DNA of 64,000 nt, taken from assembly GCF_949628215.1 (NCBI RefSeq), contig NC_134279.1, positions 77,196,830 through 77,260,829 on the forward strand, written 5' to 3'. The notes below the pieces were generated by a model. It did no database searches. It was not told where the DNA came from and worked only from the letters and a program-made list of their open reading frames with translations. Origin of the DNA: Phalacrocorax aristotelis (taxonomy: Eukaryota > Chordata > Aves > Suliformes > Phalacrocoracidae). This document shows positions 24,001-35,500 of the stretch, piece after piece (the first letter of the stretch is position 1; each line of letters begins with the position of its first letter). The translations under genes were made by a program, and so were the position numbers.

Positions 24001-24125
24001 CAGTGATATAACGATAAAGCGTTAACCTGGGATGTGAGTGACCCAGGGTCAAGTCCCTCTTCTGCTGCATTCAGAGAGCGATTGGAACCTCCCCTCTTGC
24101 ACCTTGGGTGTCTTAAGCTCTGACC
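24001..24125 (+). repeat. Ancient palindromic tRNA-like repeat
   Basis: The left half contains acctgggatgtgagtgaccc followed by a B-box-like ggtcaagtccc. The right half, after cattcagag, reads as a degenerate inverted copy of the left (ttggaacctcccc... to gggtgtcttaagctctgacc). I recall a palindromic amniote repeat of this arrangement from turtle-type genomes, but the exact family name is uncertain. It is too degenerate to be a tRNA gene. The strand shown is arbitrary. Confidence 0.5.
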
Positions 24126-26485
24126 TGTCATCTCAGAGAGCCAAAAAAGAGCTTATTATTCCCTAAAGTGGAACAGCACTGTGGGAGACAGATATCTCAG
24201 GAACACCCGTAGGATGGAAGACACCTGTCTAATTCAGATATCACCAAGGTTTGACTTCCACCTGCCCCATCCAAAGTTAGTACTGTGGCCTCATGGAAAG
24301 AATCTGTCTCTCCCTGTTTTGAAGAACTTTCTTATTTTTTAGAGTTTAATATCAAGTGGTTTCCTAGGGTAGGGAAACAATTTTCCAGCTGTTCTAGTCC
24401 CTGTGCTAGCAAGGATGGGTATCCTTCTGTACCACAAACGCACTTTGGTCAGCCCGCTCACTGTTAGGAGGAGTGAGGGGTCTATGACACTGAAAGCAAA
24501 ACCAAATTTCCTGAAAGTTCAGAGGCATCTGGTTCAGCCCAAACCTGCAGGCTGAAGCTGGTTAATAGAGCCAGATCTGAAGACCTGCTGTTTGCATTTC
24601 ACCCCAAGCTTTACAAATGCAATGGCCTGGCAATATTCTTATTAGAGTGAGAGTGGACCTGAAAAAATGAGCCACGTTGAGATATGTATGACCAGCATAC
24701 AAAGCAATGAGTTAGTAGCAGAAATCATGTGAGTCTCAGCTATATTCAAAGATGCCCTAATAAGCCCATTCCTTACTCATGCTCTTGTCACTTCCCACAG
24801 AGGCAGGCAGGTCAGGGTGATAAGTACATACAAAAAAATCAGCCTTCAGCCAAAGGGCAGCAGGGAGAGCTGTGCAGCGTTGCCAGCTTTGCTGCCAGCA
24901 GATTACCGCAAGAGGCAGTGCTAAGAACGATGAGCTGCTGAAGTTTCCTACAAGCTCCCTTTTCTCTGACCTGTATTGGAAGGTCATCCCGTACCGGACT
25001 TCTTGGACAGTATCACAGGCTTAGGAAGGCAGCCAGTTGGAAGACGAAGTGGAAAACCTGTCTTGAAAAATAATCCCTGACTAATTTTATGTCACAAGTA
25101 TCTGAGGCTAAGAAAACATATATGATTTAGACGTCCTCACTGTACGATTTGGTTCCATGGTATTACAAAGCATGCTGGCTGGTCGGGAAACCTGAAGTGG
25201 AAGGCTTCAGTATCAATTTCAGGTGATAGACCTGGAGACATGGGACAAATTCATGTAGCCCTTTCCCCTCCAAATACTGCGCCTGGCCATACAAGACAGG
25301 GCCAGGATGGATCCAGAGGCATCATCAGCCCGTTGTTCAAGAATGTCGTCCCAGTGGCGTGATCCCCAGCTGCTCTCCAGCCATGGCCTCTCTCTTGCTT
25401 CAGGATCTCATTCCAAGCTGGCTTCTAGGTTTGAGATGCCACAGGACTGAGATGCTGGCGCTGTGCTGGGGCAGTGTGTGGTGGGGCTGAAAGGGGCAGT
25501 CATGGGATTGGTTCTGCATGAGACTTGCCACGTCTGAGTGTATGAGGCCCTGATTATCAGTAGCCAAATTGCCCTTTCTCACTCCAGAAAGCACGATGCT
25601 TTACGCATATTGCCTGCCATGTGTCTTTTTGGTCTACCCCCTGTCCCAAAGCAGGCTGGATTTCTGCAGAAAAGGGATTTCTGCGTGTAACTCCATCAAT
25701 TGACTAAGCACTCTGGGGATCCTATGGGACAAAGACTGCCACATAAGCAGGGTATAGTTACTGTTTATTACCATAGCAGAATTGTTCCATTCCCTCTTAA
25801 AAGTTAAAACAAATGGAAAATTCTGCATAACGGTCCGGCTCTGAGAGAAACTGATGGGAAATATTCACAGACCGTTACTGAGCCAGGATCAAATTTTATT
25901 TACCCACAGACTCTCCATGAAGGCTTCGTGCTTTTAGCCGAATTGGTATGACTGGTTTTCAGACCAACACTACGCGCTGAGCATCCAACCACGAGTCAAA
26001 ATAATTTTTGAAGCAAAAATCTAGCCATAATATTTCTCTATGATTCACAAAGTTGCTTTAATTTGTTATAATGCAAGGCCCATCCCTGCTCCGATTTGAT
26101 GGGACCAGCTTTGGAGTCTTTGATGTCAGAGGCCTTGAAAGCCCCATTTCACAGATGAGCCAGCTTTGCATAAATAAACAAAGTGACCTCTGAACTGGAG
26201 CCTGAGACCTGAGCACACTTCAAAGCACTGGGGGAGGCGATGGGGGGGCAATGGGGAATGAAGCGATCAGCATGCATCATTAAGGCAGCCCTTGCTCAAC
26301 ACTGCAGCTGAACAAGGGGTGTAAATAAAAGGAGGGAGGCAAGTGGGGAGGGAATGAAATGAGGGGGAAAGTGATGTAATCCAGTCAGGCTTGAACAATT
26401 ATAATGAGGCCTTCTCCCATGGATGAATGAAAGAGATCTCTCTGAACTCCAGCTTTAAGAGCTGACTCTTGCGTTTACCCAGATG

Positions 26486-26511
26486 CATCATATTTGCTCA
26501 TCATATTTGCT
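26486..26511. repeat. Perfect 13-bp tandem duplication
   Basis: Two adjacent identical copies of catcatatttgct. Confidence 0.95.
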
Positions 26512-27657
26512 CCCCAATGTCCTTCACTGCCGCAGATGTCTAGTGAGTGACAAAACACGTTCCTTGTGGGAGGTGGGTCTTGGGCCTTCCTAGGAGTTAA
26601 ATCAGAATTTGTTCTGCTGAGCCTAACCAGTAAAACTGAGGGGTGGGAACATACCATAAATTCAGACCAGGAAGTGATTGAACTTATTTTTCAGTAGTCC
26701 TGATGGTGCAGTAGAGAGAAGATAAACACACATTAAATTAAGTACAGTCTGAAAAAGTAGGTCTCTACAGTTTATCTCAGATAAATTCAGGATTTCCTAT
26801 AACATTTGCTGGAATTTAAGGGGAAACACAAGGGAAAGACCATTCTGTACTTTGTTTTAGGGAGTATTCTGCTATCCCTACTGGTTCATCTGATTCTGGT
26901 GTCAAATGGTCCATAAGGTATATATGTAGGCAGGCAGTAACAACTTTATCACTGGGTTTGAGGGGATTAAGGCACTTGCTTTCCCTAGATCTCCTTAATG
27001 TGGATTAACACTCCAGGTTTCACTAGAATTTCAGCTGGCATTAACCCCCAATGGCCAGGGAAACCTACTAGCTAGCGCATGATTTCCATCTGAAAGCTAC
27101 CACTGCAAGCTGCCGGGATTTTATTGCTCATCTTGTGATATTTGGGGTTTCTGGAGGATCTTGATCCTGGCAAGTGACGACTTGAGAATCTATTTTCTTT
27201 TCTTACTGAATAACAATTCTTAACATCTGTGATTGTGAAGAAGAACTCTACACAAATACACCCTAAAATCTTGGAGGAAAAGGAACAAAATACTCATTTT
27301 TGAGATCTTGTGATTTTTCAGCTTGTTTTGTGGTTTTGAAAGGTCTGAATTATGGCTTCAGGACCCTTGGGACTGGGGATCCATAGATGAATCCCAAGGC
27401 TGATTTGAAATTATGAGAAAGATTAAAATGCAAAGTCCTTATCTTGACTAATTCTGAACTTCCTCCCATCACTGAGGTCTAATTTAGCAAGCCTCTTCTC
27501 TGAACCCTCCATTCTGCCAGATGCAGACAGGACAAAACTCCAGTGAACTCATCGCACTAACACACACCTGGTGTACATCTTAGATACTATTTTCAATGTT
27601 TTTCATAGTTCTTCCTTCAACCCTTCATCTCATGCTCACCATTCCTTAACCTGCGTA

Positions 27658-27692
27658 CTATATTAACAGTGTCACCTACTGTATTAACAGTG
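27658..27692. repeat. Short direct repeat, 21-bp spacing
   Basis: Two copies of a 14-mer (ctatattaacagtg and ctgtattaacagtg) that differ at one base. Confidence 0.9.
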
Positions 27693-27894
27693 CTGATGCT
27701 ATGAAAAGACAGGAAATGTGTTTAGAATTTATTTGGAAGGGCACAGTGAAAGCAAAGGGATCAGGAATACTTGGAGGGAAGAAAAAAGATCTCATGGAGG
27801 AAACCCCTCTCCTTGGGTCCAGCCAAACAAAACCCCTCAAGATGAAGAAACCCACTCAGAGGAGTGCATAGCCAAGAAACACTCTATTTTTATT

Positions 27895-27950
27895 AAAAAA
27901 AAAAACCAAGACCAAAAAAACAAACCAACAAAACCAAAACAAACTAAAAA
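27895..27950. repeat. A-rich low-complexity tract
   Basis: A run of A followed by repeated CAAA/CCAAAA units. The plus strand contains almost only A and C here. Confidence 0.85.
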
Positions 27951-28998
27951 GGTTGCTGGCAGAGAATTTGCCTCTGTAACAGGCACTGAAGCCTTTACTG
28001 CCTACTGCCTTTGACTCCAGTTGGGCCAAAAATAACCAGAGGTATTGCTACTGGCATTTCCTGAAAATAAAAATAAAAAATGTTTGTGTTAGTGGCTTTT
28101 TTTGTATTTTCAGCTCTGGCCATTTTTATGAGAATTTCCATGCAAAAATTTTCATGGATCTCACTTCAGCCCCAGTACTGGGAATCTCTCTGTAAGCAGG
28201 ATACTTTACAAAAGAAACGTTTTCAGCCCACCCACCTCCTGAAACACTGGAGAGGCTGCACAGTGTACAGACCAAAGCCCTGGCTGGGGAGTGAAGAAAC
28301 AAGACTTCTGTCCCTAGCTAGATCAGTAACTCGCATTATTCAGTTATGATGATGTAGAGGCCCATCCTATTACCTGTAGATGACAAAGGTCTTAGCTGGT
28401 GGTTACTGCTGCATCCCACACCTCGACACACAGGTGAACATATATCAGAAGTGACTGCTTTAAGACCAAAGAAGATGTAACTCCCTCCCACAGAATGAAA
28501 GACTGAGGGACTATAGGGTAGCATAGACATATCAGAGCCCGTTTATTTTATGGGCTGGTACCAATGTAGCTCCAGCAGCCCAGGCAAACCAGTCCTACTT
28601 CTCTGGAGAGTTTTAGCAGCCCACAGAGAATCTAGCACTGCTGTGCATAAGCTGCTACCAGCACCTGAGTTACTCTTTTACTACCAATTTCAACACAGAC
28701 ATATTCCTGTTCCATGCCCTTACAGACCACTAAAGAATGCTGTGATTTATTGTTTGGGCTTGATTAAAAATCTTTGGTATGGAAAGGGATCACGTATTTC
28801 CTTAGAGAGGTAAATGTGTAAGGTGGAGAGATGGAACTTCAGAAAAGTGGAGTATTTTAGGCATATAAAGGAATTAATACACAAATAATTAGACACAAAA
28901 TAAAAGTATTTAAATTGAACATATGTGAAAGCTTTCCAAGAGGGGCATCTGTTAGACTATGGAATAGTCACCCAGGAGAAGAGAAAAAAGTTCAATCT

Positions 28999-29697
28999 CA
29001 CAGAACAATAGAAGCATAGAATAATTTAGATTGGAAAAGACCTTTAAGATCATTGAGTCCAACCATTAATCTAACACTGCTAAGTCCCACTAAACCATGT
29101 CTCTAAGTGCCACATCTAGCCATCTTTTAAAGACCTCCAGGGATGGTGACTCAACCACTTCCCTGGGCAGCCTGTTCCAGTGCTTGACAACCCTTTTGGG
29201 GAAGAAATTTTTTCCTAATATTCAATCTAAACCTCCCCTGATGCAACCTGAGGCCATTTCCTTTCATCCTATCACTTGTTACTGGGGAGGAGAGACTGAC
29301 CCACCTCACTACAACCTCCTTTCAGGTAGCTGTAGAGAGTGATAAGGTCTCCCCTCAGCCTCCTCTTCTCCAGGCTAAACAATCCCAAATTCCCTCAACC
29401 GCTCCTCATAAGACGTGTTCTCCAGACCCTTCCCCAGCTGCGTTGCCCTTCTCTGGACACGCTCCAGCAACTCCATGTCTTTCTTGCAATGAGGGGCCCA
29501 AAACTGAACAAAGTATTTGAGTTGAAGCCTCACCAGCACTGAGTACAAGGGGACAATCACTTCCCTAGTCCTGCTGGCCACACCATTTCTGATACAAGCC
29601 AGGATGCAATGTGCACCTGGGCGCATCGCCAGCTCATATTCAGCCGGCTGACGACCAATACCCCCAGGTCCTTTTTCACCAGGCAGCTTTCCAGCCT
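28999..29697 (-). mobile_element. CR1 LINE 3' fragment (about 0.7 kb) with reverse-transcriptase remnant
   Basis: The longest repeat in the window, in minus orientation. Its 3' tail (ATTCTATG-like, at about 28999-29025) lies on the left. Reading the minus strand, the C-terminal part of the CR1 ORF2 protein is still visible between 29375 and 29626 ([49 protein letters not shown]), then frameshifts or stops break it before the usual end. It lacks the endonuclease and most of the reverse transcriptase and is immobile. Confidence 0.93.
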
Positions 29698-29945
29698 CAA
29701 TCTTCAGAACATTTAAAATTATAACGGTCTAACTATGGCTGAACTTGAGGTTTTACAAATTCATATGCCAAAGTTTGCTCATCTAGTTCCCAAAGAGAGC
29801 TTTAGTAACTCCTTCACTGTTACTGTGAATATAGTATGACTGATAAGAATGAAAAAGCACAACAGAAATGGATGTTCATGATGTTCATGATGCTCGATGA
29901 CCATAAAAATATTCTCTATTGGCTATATCTATACAGAGAAACTTG

Positions 29946-29990
29946 GGAGCTCTTCTGAGCTCCTGCATGGAGCTCTTCTGAGTCCATGCA
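29946..29990. repeat. Direct repeat plus inverted repeat cluster
   Basis: Two exact copies of ggagctcttctgag occur at 29946-29959 and 29969-29982. An 8-bp inverted repeat (tgcatgga 29964-29971, tccatgca 29983-29990) overlaps the second copy. Confidence 0.9.
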
Positions 29991-32519
29991 CAACGAACCC
30001 TCTGCATACCATGTTCATCTCTCTCTTCCCTCCTTTGTCCCCATGACTCTGTATCTGCTTCAGATCTGCACCTACTTTATAACTCTTTCTCCCCCTCCTT
30101 CTCCGACCACTTTTCATAAAGCTGTGGAGGGAGAAGCCTTCCTGAAGGTTTAGTTGTTCCCTTGCTCCTTGTGGTCTATCACTACCCACAGAGCTCACAA
30201 AGTCATCTGAGACACATTCTCAGTCATGGCACATCTGCATATAGGGATGTTCCAGCTCCTGCTATAACCACACAAAGAACCACAGGGAGAAATGGCTGGA
30301 GCTTTTCACTGAACCACTGCAATTCCCTGGCCTACCATTATAACAATTACATTACAGAGGCAATCACAGGCCTTCTGCCATGCCGACTCCTCCAGACACC
30401 AGGACCTCCCGCCTGCCTTCAGGTCTCCATTCCATATTCCATGGGGGACAAGAAAACAATTCTTCCTTCTTTGTTGTTGTTGTTGAGGTTACTTTTTTTA
30501 TCAGCATACTCCAGCACACACAGACAGCAGCCCTGAGAGCTCTGCACCACAGGCACCAGTCTGCGGTTATATTCTTGATCTACTACTAAAGAAGATGAAA
30601 GAGAGAAGAAATCAGAGAACAAGACAAGTGGTTAGGCTTCTGCCTTGTCACCAGCACTTTCTGAGCATGACATAGTAGCACCAAAAAGACAGCAATTACC
30701 AATCAGCTGTTCCAGACCTTGAACAGATTGAAAATATTTCCCAGTATTTTTTAATTGTACTTGCACCATGATAGTATCAAGGATTTCTTAGACACATGTT
30801 CCCAGTATATTAGACATTCTTCACTCACAGCACAAAAGACAGACCCTGTTTAAAGAGTTTACTGCCTGGGTAGTGCAGGCACGGAGTGGGTGCCACATGT
30901 ATTAAGGTTCCTCAAGAAACATTTTTTAGCATCCACCCTTTTTGGCCTGGTGGGGGAGTGATGGGGGTCTTGTGCTTTTATAGAGTTAAGAAGCAAAGCT
31001 TCATTTATAACACCTATCAGTCTATCTGAATTTATAACAGTTTTATTGCATTTATCATTCATAATAATAAATCATTAGTTACCTATAGTAAGTTTATAAA
31101 CATTGGGAAGAATTACGCTATTTTCATTGTTATCTGACAAATAAACATGTTGAAATAGTCCTTACTTCAGAAACCTAACTCTAGTGCCCAAGTTAGGAGT
31201 AAGAATGAAGAGAAGGTCAGGTTGACATCTACCTCTCTTCCCTGACTGCAGAAGAGATAATGGAGGGGGCTCAGCCATGTACAGTGGGTGCCAAAAGCGA
31301 GGTGGTATGAACACTCCACTCAAGAACATAGGCCAAAATTCCATCTTCAACAATCCTAAATTGCTTACGGCTGGGGGAGAGAGGCATGCCACTGAAAGGA
31401 CTAACGCAAGGTTAATGATAAGAAGATTACTGCAGAGCCAAGGATAAACTGACAAGACCTGGCTCTCAGCCTTCTATTTTAACCACTATGCAGCTGCTGT
31501 TCCCAATAAAATTATTCTTCTATCACTCCTCTTCCTACTGGCACTGATCGATGTTTATTATTTCCTTCACCAAGGTGTGTAGGAACATCACTGATACATG
31601 TCCTATCTCCCTGAATGTTCACATGGCCAAAACAGTCAGCACAAAGAAATTTCCAGAGGGGTTGGGAGGAAAGAGAGGTCATATACGTCAGTGACTGAGT
31701 ACAGGAATTATTTTTGGATGGCATTTATAATCAAACAAAAATAATCAATTGTACAATGCTGTCCCTTCCAAACACTGAGTTAATTCCGTAGTGTGGAATT
31801 ACCCAATCCATCATGATGAACTGGGAATTGCAATACTGGACTTTACACACAGGAATGTGGATCCAGCTGTTTCTTCAACACCAGTATGAAAATTATTGAA
31901 ACATTCTTTACGGGCTTACATATTTCATAGCCTTCTGGTAGAAGAGTAAAACTATCTCCCATGCAAGAAAATGAAACGTCCTATGCAGTATGAGAATTAC
32001 CAGATGAAACAAACTCTCAGAGAGGAAAGCTGCTTAACATCTTTAATGGGAAAAGTGGGCCCCATGTGTGTTTGCCTGAGGTGAAAAATCACACTTCATC
32101 AAGATCCATCATTAGCCTATTATGTTTTAGCTTTGATTTCAGGAAATAACAGCACCTACAAGTGGTAGAAGTGCTGAGAAATCAACAGAGGGTGACAGTT
32201 TTGAATTGGACATTACAGAACATATCAAAATCCCGGTGTCTAAGATGTTTGTTATATTCAGTAAGGTACAAAATGTTGTTAGGGAATCCTTCCTCTCAGA
32301 TCTTAGAGGTAAAGAGAACTGTATCAGGAAACAGTCCATATATGTAATAAGGATTTTTAAAAATTGTGTCATTTGCAGCTGTCAGCCCCTCAACAGCCAC
32401 CAACTTATGACTGTATACTCAAATATCTTTTGGTAAACAGACTTTCTAAAGGACAGGTAAACCACTAAGACAGAAAAGGCATTTGAAAGGGTTGAGAGGA
32501 AAAATACATTTTAGCTTAC

Positions 32520-32533
32520 TTTTTTTTTTTTTT
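32520..32533. repeat. T14 homopolymer run
   Basis: Fourteen consecutive T on the plus strand in the large intron. Confidence 0.9.
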
Positions 32534-35500
32534 AAACAAACTTTTAATAACAAACTGATATGCAGTACTGTAATAGCAATAAGGTGGTGGTGCAATCTCT
32601 CTGACCACTGTACTTAATAGCATGACAAGCAGTTAAAGAAACTGGGATTTCTGGGGTCCAATCATAAAAGACAGAAAGCAGCCTCAGTGTCTGATGATGT
32701 CAAACCTCTCAGCATTCCCTCATATGCTGTTAAATGCATAATTTTATTAGTGAAGTGCCATACACCTTCTACATAATGTTCAGTGAATGATACACGTATC
32801 TCTCTGGGTCATCGTCAGACTAATAAACTGGTTTAAGTAGCAAAATGTTACCACTTTCACAGTTCTGTCCAAGAACAACTCTGGACAAGTGGCAATTTTG
32901 TTGGGTCCCAAAACAAACGGAATACTTGGCACCCTACCTAACGTGAGGACTGCAGTACATTACACGGGATAATATGGGCGTATGTCTTGCCAAAATTAAA
33001 CCTAACCTAATTACTTGGAGTAAATTATAGCTTTCCATGTGGGGTAAAACACAAGTTGTAAAAATGGTTGCTCCTCAATTAGCTATATAATCCCAATGCT
33101 GTCATTACAAATTTCTAAAACATACTTCAAAACAATGACCAGTGTAGTACAGTCATTCCTGTAGGATGGAAATAAATTCCCTTGTGTTTTTTGTGTTGTG
33201 TTTTTTTTTTTAATGCCTGTCCTAGCACATGACCAGCAGTGTATGAGAACAACACCCAGTATAGGACCAGAAAGGACCAGAGACAGAAGCTACCTAAGAA
33301 AACATGAGAAACCCAAGATTATTTGAGGTAGAATTCAACCACTTTTGGGTGCTCAGTCGCAGCATTACTGCGTTGTGTTGAGGGCGGGTGCACAGCTCTC
33401 CCCAACACTCACAACCCTCTACAATCAGAGATGCAATGCACCCCATATTAGTGCACTTCATACCTTGAACCTCTTTTAAAGGCTTCACTGAGATGAGGAA
33501 AGAATGGCAGAGAGTCTGCATGAGTAACGCGGTTTTGCAGATGGGGAACAAAGGCGCAGAGACCATACAAATGCATTGAGAAGACAGACTAGGGCTGCAA
33601 TTTAGATTCAGTGCTTGTCAATGAACCAGAGCTAGCTAACAACTAACCAGAGGTAGCTGTTACCTATCACCTTGCCTAGATGATCCTATACAACTTTTTC
33701 CAAGATGTATTTCACCTTCCTTGATATTTAGAAGCTAAAGCAGGTGCAGTTTATTAGCTTTCTATGCAGGTTACCCCATAAGGACTGCTCTTGGAGAGCA
33801 CTAGAAGCCACAGTGCAAGCCAAGGGTGCAGATTGGAACATTTAAGTCCTCTATTCAAAATACAAAGACTATGTCACCGTATTACCTGTGGGGGAAAATA
33901 TTTATTTTTTTTTACTACTAAATATTGCTTTCTCTGAAACCTCTAAATACTTACTCTAGCGAGCACCGCAGTTACACACCTTATTTTTTACTCTGATAAT
34001 GTGTACTATTATTAACATACTCATATGAATATTGCATACTGAATGTATCCCACACGCTGTTGGCTATTTTAAACAACAGATGTGAGAGGGATTTAAATGC
34101 CAATTTTAAAACTGTGCAGTTGATTAAAATCCTGTGAGCCATTCATAGATTGCCAGATATTCTATTTACATGTATTCCTCCCATGTAAAATACTTCAGGG
34201 AATACTCTGGACCCTGGCATATGGTCTAGAATGATGATAACTGATGTTGGAGATGCCACACAGACAACAGGACATATTATCCGGTTACATCTGTGTGTAA
34301 AATGCTTTGAGATTTTTTGATGGAAGGAGTTATGAATGTGTAAGGCTGAGATGCTACATTTATGTCCCTCTAAATCATGCTCAGAGATAACAAGCGGTTA
34401 GAGCCCCATCAATGCAAAAACAAGCACTTTTATGAAGGCATTTCATTGCATCCATGTGCTGTTATCCTCTAGGGTAATTATGACTTGTGGGTGAACCTCG
34501 AAAAACTGCGGAGGATCAGCTTAAAAGGAGAACTCCAATGCCAAAACGCATCCAAACCTTGAAAACAGAAACCTTGTGAGAATAGCCTGTGCACAGTCAG
34601 ACTGCAGTGCAATCAGGGCTTACTCTTCACTTCTTCCAACACCGGGGAAACCCCTATCCATGCCACAAATCTGACTGACTTCAACTTCTGCATCTGCAGC
34701 CTCACAAATCCCATGGGCCTGAAACTCCCACGCTCTATAGCAGAGGCCCTGCGTGACAGATTACATGCAAATGTTACAAATACATCATAGGTTATAGCGG
34801 AGGAATGTTCACAGTGCTGCAGACACATTCGGGGGAAAAAGATTCAGCAAGACCCCTTGGTAAAGTCCCCACGGTAATACATCCTGAATGAGGAACTCTA
34901 TCGTGTGAAAACATTCCTAATAATTCGTTCTGTTTTCATTAATAATATTAAATTTCCTGCTTCTGGGGTATCTTTTTGTTTGAACAAGCACAGCTTTTTG
35001 TCTCGTCTTCTGAAAGACTGTGCCACTGTAGTCTATTATTACTATTTATGCTGAAGTCGTTTGAATGGACCAGGCCTCCATATCCAAAATCAGCAATTTG
35101 CAAGCCATAATCTCATACCAACCAGATTAATGTGACACCTGAGATGTGTTTTCTTTTAAGACTTAGGAGTCTGAATGGCTGAAAGTGTCAGAAACGCATG
35201 AAAAAATAGTTGTTTTTGTTTCAGAAACGTATATGCAGTTGATTCTGCGGTGCTCGTAACTGACCTTTGGTGATTTTTTTTCTTGACAAACAGCCAACTA
35301 AAATTGAATCAAACTGTAATAGGCCAATGGTTTGAAATCACTAGAAAAAAATAAGAGCGTTGTTTCCTTACTACTTGAAATACCTCATTCTGGCCCAGAA
35401 ATAATTAGGGGTGGATAAATTATCTGGTCTACGATTTTCTCTGGAATATTGTTTTACTCATGTCTTTCTTCTTCCTCCGCAGGGGGTGCTTGTGGTCATA

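Larger units (their letters stand above)
20835..28998 (-). other. FGFRL1: FGFRL1 large upstream intron, first segment
   Basis: This is non-coding sequence directly upstream (minus strand) of the linker exon. It holds a CpG cluster at 22777-22883, an old palindromic tRNA-like repeat at about 24001-24125, short tandem duplications at 26486-26511 and 27658-27692, and an A-rich tract at 27895-27950. No exon was recognised. Confidence 0.75.

Noticed and set aside
24001..24125. Possible tRNA gene, because of the B-box-like ggtcaagtccc
   Set aside because: No cloverleaf can be built. The palindromic layout and degeneration fit an old repeat instead.
34285..34345. MIR or AmnSINE-like 3' end (gtaaaatgctttgagatttt)
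   Set aside because: The match is short and based on memory of a common motif. It is not enough to call a repeat.
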